DNA of 40,445 nucleotides from Acidimicrobiaceae bacterium (GTDB lineage: Bacteria > Actinomycetota > Acidimicrobiia > Acidimicrobiales > Aldehydirespiratoraceae), in NCBI GenBank assembly GCA_009845995.1, contig VXYK01000057.1, positions 1 to 40,445 of the forward strand, written 5' to 3'. Below the pieces are notes generated by a model. The model made no database searches, was not told where the DNA came from, and saw only the letters and a list, made by a program, of their open reading frames with translations. How positions within the stretch are numbered: position 1 is the stretch's first letter; the number at the start of each line of letters is the position of its first letter. Positions 35,877 through 40,445 of the stretch are shown in pieces. A program made the translations under genes and the position numbers.

Positions 35877-36937
35877 TGGCTGAAGGTCCCGGCGGGCACG
35901 CGCTGAAAGACAACATCGACCAACAGAGCCGACAATCGAATTGGCCGTTCAACTGGCTGTTCCGCAAGAAGGGTTCCAATGCCCGCAAGACGGTGACATT
36001 CGGCGACGCAGCCGAGGTGAGCGGCGCTCTTCCGTGGACCATCGCGAGTCTGGCGGTCATCCTTTTCGTGTGGTTCATTGCGACCACGGTCTGGGGACTG
36101 CCGTCCGAATGGTCCGACTACGCCGAAGAGGTCCGCGCCGGACTGACCGAGGACGAGAGCTACCGCCAGCGCGACCTGCTGCGCGATTGCGAGAAGTCAG
36201 CCGATGACCCCTCCGAGTATCCAGGTCTCCCGCCTTGTTCGTACACACAGTGGCTGAGCGAGTCGACCCTGCCGCATCCGCTCCAGGTCTGGGACGCGGC
36301 TTGGGACTTCGCCCGCAACGGCTACAGCGGTTTCACGCTGTGGCAGCACCTGTGGTTGAGCTTCAGCCGTCTGGCCAAGGGCCTGTTCTGGGGCGTGGCA
36401 ATCGGCGTGCCGATCGGTTTGGCGATGGGGCTGTCGAATCGCTGGCGGGGCATCTTCGACCCGGTGGTGGAGTTGCTCAGACCGATTCCTCCGCTGGCGT
36501 TGATTCCACTGTTCATCGTTTGGTTCGGCATCGGGGAGGAGGGCAAGGTCAACCTGTTGCTGTTCGCGGCCATATGGATCATGGTGATCGCGGCCCGTTC
36601 CGGGGTATTGGCGGTGAACACCACCAAGGTCCATGCTGCCTACTCGCTGGGAGCGTCGAAGGCCCAGGTGTTGCGCCACGTGATTCTTCCCAACGCGCTG
36701 CCGGAGATATTCACGGGGCTGCGCGTGGCGATAGGTGTGTGCTGGGGCACGCTGGTCGCCGCCGAGCTGTTGGGCGCAAGTTCTGGACTCGGTTTCACTA
36801 TCTTCAAGGCTCGCCAGTTCTTCCTGCTCGACCTGATGCTCTCGGCGGTGATCCTCATCAGCATTCTGGGTGTGACCATGGACGTAGCCATGCGCATGGC
36901 CGAAAAGAGGCTGATCCCCTGGCGAGGGAAGGGCTGA
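35876..36937 (+). CDS. ABC transporter permease (TauC/SsuC-like)
   Basis: Membrane subunit of the same importer. The BPD_transp_1 core lies at about 155-345 with the EAA loop AAYSLGASKAQVLRHVILPNALPEIFTGLR cut here as AAYSLGASKAQVLRH and LPNALPEIFTGLR. A first membrane segment (about 54-75) is followed by an insertion of about 60 residues (75-135) that should be outside the membrane and contains two cysteines (Cys105, Cys121) in DCEKSADDPSEYPGLPPC. Total length 353 residues against about 260-280 for ordinary TauC/SsuC. It shares one base with the ATPase gene; pta follows after ten bases. Confidence 0.88.
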   Translation: MAEGPGGHALKDNIDQQSRQSNWPFNWLFRKKGSNARKTVTFGDAAEVSGALPWTIASLAVILFVWFIATTVWGLPSEWSDYAEEVRAGLTEDESYRQRDLLRDCEKSADDPSEYPGLPPCSYTQWLSESTLPHPLQVWDAAWDFARNGYSGFTLWQHLWLSFSRLAKGLFWGVAIGVPIGLAMGLSNRWRGIFDPVVELLRPIPPLALIPLFIVWFGIGEEGKVNLLLFAAIWIMVIAARSGVLAVNTTKVHAAYSLGASKAQVLRHVILPNALPEIFTGLRVAIGVCWGTLVAAELLGASSGLGFTIFKARQFFLLDLMLSAVILISILGVTMDVAMRMAEKRLIPWRGKG

Positions 36938-36947
36938 ACGCCTCACT

Positions 36948-37883
36948 GTGAGCGTTCTCGAAGACTGGTACAGCAGCGCTCGGGCGAACCCGCAGCGCAT
37001 CATTCTGGCCGATGCGCAAGACCAGCGGGCCATCTCCGCGGCCGATCGGCTCAATGGCGAGGGTTTGGCCGAGGCACTCGTTGCGGGCCGGGACTTCGGC
37101 TCGCTCGCTGAGGTCGGCCATGGGCCGGCCGAGAAGCTGCTGGGGGATCTGGCAGGCGTCGTCTCGGGACCTTGGGCGAATCGCCGGTTGGATGTCGATG
37201 ACCCGCTGGTTATCTCCGCGGCCCTAGTGAAGACAGGCTGGGCTGCGGGTTGTGTGGCTGGTGCCAGCCGCGCCAGCGCAGATGTGGTGCGGGCCGGTTT
37301 GCGGGTGCTCGGGGTGGCAACCGGGGTGGAGGCGCTAAGCAGCTGTTTCTTTTTTGTGCTGCCCGACGGTCGCCCGATGGTTTATGGAGACTGTGGGGTG
37401 TTGCCAGACCCCGATGAGGCGCAGTTGGCGTCCGTGGCTGTTTCCAGCGCAGCGACGTTCGCTCAACTGAGCGGCGAGGAGCCTCGTGTAGCCATGCTCT
37501 CGTTTTCCACCAAGGGGAGCGCGCAACACCCGCGGGTCGAAAAGGTGCGCAACGCCACCGCGATTGCTCGGCGCTCCGTCCCGGATCTCAAGATTGACGG
37601 AGAACTGCAATTCGATGCCGCTTGGGTGCCGGCGGTAGCCGAGGCCAAGGCTCCCGGTTCTGATGTTGCGGGCAGGGCCAACGTGTTCGTCTTTCCAGAT
37701 CTTGACTCCGGCAACATTGCTTACAAGATCACCGAACGTCTGGGCAAGGCGATGGCTTTCGGGCCTTTGTTGCAGGGCCTTGACGGCGTATTGCACGACC
37801 TTTCGCGGGGTTGCTCAGAAGACGACATCGTCAACGTAGCGGTGATCGCTTCAATCCAGGCGTCCGGGTTGCGCCAGGTCTAA
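36948..37883 (+). CDS. pta: Phosphate acetyltransferase
   Basis: Converts acetyl phosphate and CoA to acetyl-CoA. The 311-residue protein is the short form (PTA_PTB domain only): VAMLSFSTKGSAQHPRVEKV and NVFVFPDLDSGNIAYKITER, with MAFGPLLQGL near the end. Placed between the transporter and xsc, it would take up the acetyl phosphate that Xsc makes from sulfoacetaldehyde, as in known taurine and sulfoacetate degraders. Start GTG at 36948. Confidence 0.93.
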   Translation: MSVLEDWYSSARANPQRIILADAQDQRAISAADRLNGEGLAEALVAGRDFGSLAEVGHGPAEKLLGDLAGVVSGPWANRRLDVDDPLVISAALVKTGWAAGCVAGASRASADVVRAGLRVLGVATGVEALSSCFFFVLPDGRPMVYGDCGVLPDPDEAQLASVAVSSAATFAQLSGEEPRVAMLSFSTKGSAQHPRVEKVRNATAIARRSVPDLKIDGELQFDAAWVPAVAEAKAPGSDVAGRANVFVFPDLDSGNIAYKITERLGKAMAFGPLLQGLDGVLHDLSRGCSEDDIVNVAVIASIQASGLRQV

Positions 37884-37906
37884 CGTTATGGTGATAGCTT
37901 CTAACG
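37879..37906. promoter_or_regulatory. Promoter and possible operator of the TetR gene
   Basis: TGATAGCTT (37892-37900) is an extended -10 whose hexamer ends seven bases before the tetR ATG, so the message is probably leaderless. It is bracketed by two TCTAACG copies (37879-37885 and 37900-37906), 21 bases or two helical turns apart, and includes the palindrome TAACGTTA (37881-37888). This is a plausible autoregulatory site. Confidence 0.45.
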
Positions 37907-37907
37907 C

Positions 37908-38483
37908 ATGACCGGACCCCTTCGGCGGACTCTGGACCCAGCTCAGGTCATTGAATGCGCCTCAGAAATTGCAGACCGAGAAGGGTTCGACGCGGTTACC
38001 CTCACCCGCGTGGCCGACGAACTCGGCGTTCGCCAGCCGGCGCTGTATCGGCATGTCGACGGCTACGACGATCTTGTCAAGCTGCTCGCTTTGAGAGGCC
38101 GTGAGAAACTCGCCGGTTCGCTCACCGAGGCGGCCATCGGAGTGTCAGGCGAGGATGCTGTCGTAGCCATCGGTCGGGCTTGGCGGGAGGTAGTGCGCAC
38201 TCACCCCGGTTTGTACGCCGCCACCGACCGATACCCCTGTGCGGGTGACGTCGAGCTTGAAGAAGCGGTCGAGCGGATCGTCGCGGTCATTGCTCGAGCG
38301 CTGGGGAGCTTCAGCATTGATGAAGACGAGCGGGTTCATGTGGCGCGTGGTCTGAGGAGCTCTTTTCACGGATTCTCCCATCTGGAGTCTGGCGACGGGC
38401 ATCCCCACGAACATGACCTCGATGACACGTTCGACCACCTTTTGGAACTCTTGATTGCCGGGATTCGCCATCTTGAACGATAG
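37908..38483 (+). CDS. TetR/AcrR family transcriptional regulator
   Basis: A 191-residue repressor-type protein. The N-terminal helix-turn-helix domain (about 10-55) reads GFDAVTLTRVADELGVRQPALYRHVDGYDDL, shown here only as TLTRVADELGVRQPALYRHV. The C-terminal ligand domain ends LRSSFHGFSHLESGDGH and EHDLDDTFDHLLELLIAGI, resembling the WHG/TetR_C_33 type. Lying between pta and xsc, it probably senses a sulfonate or its breakdown product. Known taurine clusters more often use a MocR-type TauR, so a TetR protein here is unusual. Start ATG at 37908. Confidence 0.9.
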   Translation: MTGPLRRTLDPAQVIECASEIADREGFDAVTLTRVADELGVRQPALYRHVDGYDDLVKLLALRGREKLAGSLTEAAIGVSGEDAVVAIGRAWREVVRTHPGLYAATDRYPCAGDVELEEAVERIVAVIARALGSFSIDEDERVHVARGLRSSFHGFSHLESGDGHPHEHDLDDTFDHLLELLIAGIRHLER

Positions 38484-38527
38484 ACAGTCTCACACATCAG
38501 TTATAGGCTCTACTACCTGACCTAGGC

Positions 38528-38580
38528 AGTACCTGGCTTCGCCGCTACTACTGCATTGGAGTACCTGGCTTCGCCGCTAC
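38528..38580. repeat. Two direct copies of a 21-bp repeat upstream of xsc
   Basis: Identical 21-base copies (AGTACCTGGCTTCGCCGCTA plus C) at 38528-38548 and 38560-38580, 32 bases apart, in the 120-base gap between tetR and xsc. A variant of the same repeat follows xsc. They probably fall in the xsc leader, downstream of a possible -10 TAGGCT at 38504-38509. Confidence 0.9.
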
Positions 38581-38603
38581 AACCGACTCGGAATGGAGGA
38601 AAA

Positions 38604-40370
38604 ATGACCCGGATGACGCCCAGCGAAGCGTTCGTCGAGACGATGGTGGCCAACGGCGTAACCACGGTCTTCGGCATTATGGGCAGCGCGTTCATGGACG
38701 CTATGGACATCTTTGAGCCTGCCGGCATCGAGTTGGTACCAGTCGTGCACGAACAGGGCGCGGCACACATGGCTGACGGGTATGCCCGGGTCAGTGGGCG
38801 CCACGGCGTCGTCATCGGACAGAACGGCCCCGGTATTTCCAACTGTGTGACCGCGATCGCCGCAGCGTTCTGGGCGCACAGTCCAGTTGTCATCGTCACC
38901 CCCGAAGCCGGGACGATGGGGATCGGACTCGGTGGCTTTCAGGAAGCCAACCAGCTGCCAATGTTCGAGGAGTTCACCAAGTATCAGGGGCACATCAACA
39001 ACGAGAACCGCATGGCCGAGATCACCGCTCGTTGTTTCGACCGGGCGCTTTCGGAGATGGGTCCAACGCAGCTCAACATCCCTCGTGACCGCTTCTATGG
39101 CGACATCAACGTGGATGTTCCGACACCCATGCGGCTCGACCGGGGCCCGGGAGGTGAGCGCACGCTCAATGAGGCGGCGGACCTCCTGGCCGGCGCGCGG
39201 TTCCCAGTGATGATCAGCGGTGGCGGAGTGGTGATGGCAGACGGTATGGCCGAAACGGTCGCCTTGGCCGAAAGACTCGGCTGCCCGGTGGTCAACAGCT
39301 ACCTGCACAATGATTCGTTCCCGGCCAGCCACCCGCAATGGTGCGGGCCACTCGGTTATCAAGGTTCAAAGGCGGCGATGAAGCTGATCGCACAGGCCGA
39401 TGTTGTGTTGGCGCTCGGCACCCGTCTGGGTCCCTTCGGCACCTTGCCCCAGCATGATCTCGACTATTGGCCCACAGACGCCAAGATCATTCAGGTTGAT
39501 GCTGACGCAAAGATGCTGGGTCTGGTCAAGAAGATCGATGTCGGGATCTGCGGCGATGCCGCTGCGGCAGCTGCCGCGCTGACGGAGCGACTGACTGAGC
39601 GCACTCTTTTGGCCGACGAGAACCGTGCTGAACGAACCGCGACGATGGTCGCTGAGAAGACCGACTGGGAAGCAGAACTCGACGACTGGACCGAAGAAAC
39701 CGACGACTTCAGCATCGACATGATCAAAGAAGCAGCTGCCGAAGAAGGCAGTTGGCTCCACCCCCGCCAGGTGTTGCGGGAACTGGAGAGATCCATGCCC
39801 GCTCGAGTGATGGTGTCCACCGACATCGGCAACATCAATTCGGTGTCCAACAGCTACCTGCGCTTCGAAGAGCCCCGGTCGTTCTTTGCGGCCATGAGTT
39901 GGGGCAACTGCGGTTATGCCCTGCCGACCATTATTGGCGCCAAGAAGGCCGCCGATGATCGTCCGGCGGTGGCTTACGCTGGTGACGGCGCTTGGGCAAT
40001 GAGCATGGTCGAGGTGATGACCGCGGTACGCCACAACATTCCGATCACCGCGGTGGTGTTCCACAATCGCCAATGGGGTGCCGAAAAGAAGAACCAGGTT
40101 GATTTCTACGGTCGCCGTTTCGTGGCCGGGGAACTCGAAGGCGGGGAGAACTACGCGGAGATCGCCCAGGCAATGGGTGCGAGCGGTATTCGTGTGGACC
40201 AACTCGACGACGTCGGTCCCGTACTGGAACGGGCGATCGACGACCAGATGACAAAGCGGCAGACCACCGTGATCGAAGTGATGACCACCAAAGAACTCGG
40301 CGATCCCTTCCGCAAGGACGCTCTGAGCCGTCCGGTCCGTCACCTGCAGAAGTACGCCGAATATACGTAA
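38604..40370 (+). CDS. xsc: Sulfoacetaldehyde acetyltransferase
   Basis: A thiamine diphosphate enzyme that cleaves sulfoacetaldehyde with phosphate into sulfite and acetyl phosphate, the key desulfonation step of taurine and related sulfonates. The catalytic Glu50 is in VVHEQGAAHMADGYAR, followed by QNGPGISN and GFQEANQLPMFEEFTKYQ, an Xsc-specific region. The cofactor motif is GDGAWAMSMVEVM (about 460) to FHNRQWGAEKKNQVDFY. Length 588 residues agrees with Xsc (about 590-600) and exceeds acetolactate synthase specificity patterns. ATG at 38604 follows GGAGG; an ATG-less extension upstream would run through the repeats. The presence of pta and a transporter supports the call. Confidence 0.92.
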   Translation: MTRMTPSEAFVETMVANGVTTVFGIMGSAFMDAMDIFEPAGIELVPVVHEQGAAHMADGYARVSGRHGVVIGQNGPGISNCVTAIAAAFWAHSPVVIVTPEAGTMGIGLGGFQEANQLPMFEEFTKYQGHINNENRMAEITARCFDRALSEMGPTQLNIPRDRFYGDINVDVPTPMRLDRGPGGERTLNEAADLLAGARFPVMISGGGVVMADGMAETVALAERLGCPVVNSYLHNDSFPASHPQWCGPLGYQGSKAAMKLIAQADVVLALGTRLGPFGTLPQHDLDYWPTDAKIIQVDADAKMLGLVKKIDVGICGDAAAAAAALTERLTERTLLADENRAERTATMVAEKTDWEAELDDWTEETDDFSIDMIKEAAAEEGSWLHPRQVLRELERSMPARVMVSTDIGNINSVSNSYLRFEEPRSFFAAMSWGNCGYALPTIIGAKKAADDRPAVAYAGDGAWAMSMVEVMTAVRHNIPITAVVFHNRQWGAEKKNQVDFYGRRFVAGELEGGENYAEIAQAMGASGIRVDQLDDVGPVLERAIDDQMTKRQTTVIEVMTTKELGDPFRKDALSRPVRHLQKYAEYT

Positions 40371-40374
40371 CTCG

Positions 40375-40445
40375 CTGGCCAGTACCTAGCTTCGCTGCTA
40401 CCTGTCTGGTCTGGCCAGTACCTAGCTTCGCTGCTACCTGTCTGG
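40375..40445. repeat. Direct repeats downstream of xsc, cut by the window end
   Basis: Two tandem units of 36 bases start at 40375 and 40411 (the second reaches the window end). Each contains AGTACCTAGCTTCGCTGCTA plus C, which differs at two positions from the copies upstream of xsc. TAGC and GCTA within it can pair across a six-base loop. The array may continue to the right. Confidence 0.9.

Overview
The window looks like a chromosomal segment of a high-GC Gram-positive bacterium, most likely class Acidimicrobiia (Actinomycetota). This is inferred from four things. (i) The gene order pyrR-pyrB-pyrC-carA-carB-…-mihF-gmk-rpoZ-coaBC-metK-priA-def-fmt-rsmB-ribD follows the order known from mycobacteria. 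(ii) It encodes actinobacterial-type mIHF, a DUF1844 protein next to infC, and a PriA without a recognisable helicase P-loop. (iii) At the left edge there is a secreted FnIII protein with a long Thr/Pro linker, common in Acidimicrobiia. (iv) Many genes appear to be transcribed without a leader, with a TANNNT hexamer only 6-9 nt before the start codon. I could not run a search, so the lineage is an inference.

Layout. 1-1933: end of a FnIII/poly-Thr protein with an apparent frameshift, a small membrane protein, and a prepilin peptidase. 1994-6776: aroK-aroB-aroQ (shikimate pathway), an M24 Xaa-Pro peptidase, efp, nusB and a GNAT acetyltransferase, tightly packed. 6826-15069: the pyrimidine operon pyrR-pyrB-pyrC-carA-carB-pyrD, preceded by a good match to a PyrR-binding RNA loop. 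15086-20702: mihF, gmk, rpoZ, coaBC, metK, priA. 20743-21920 (minus): a SpoU methyltransferase and an RsmC-like methyltransferase, divergent from def-fmt-rsmB (21982-24579). 24569-27480: a 32-bp tandem repeat array, moaB/mogA, ribD, hisG and an intergenic region with more copies of the repeat. 27481-30566: DUF1844 (minus) divergent from infC-rpmI-rplT-trmH, and a small GNAT (minus). 30630-34024: pheS-pheT.

34148-40445: a sulfonate (probably taurine) utilisation island: ABC transporter ATPase and permease, phosphotransacetylase, TetR regulator and sulfoacetaldehyde acetyltransferase (Xsc). Xsc would split sulfoacetaldehyde into acetyl phosphate and sulfite, and Pta would make acetyl-CoA. The genes expected first in such a cluster, a class III aminotransferase (Tpa) and the substrate-binding protein (TauA), are reduced to one 79-codon chimera: the start of the aminotransferase joined in frame to the end of the binding protein. 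The ATPase carries an unusual N-terminal membrane domain, and xsc is flanked on both sides by copies of the same short repeat. This island is the accessory and most unusual part of the window; the rest is mostly conserved housekeeping with some interesting regulation (PyrR loop, leaderless promoters, non-canonical infC start).
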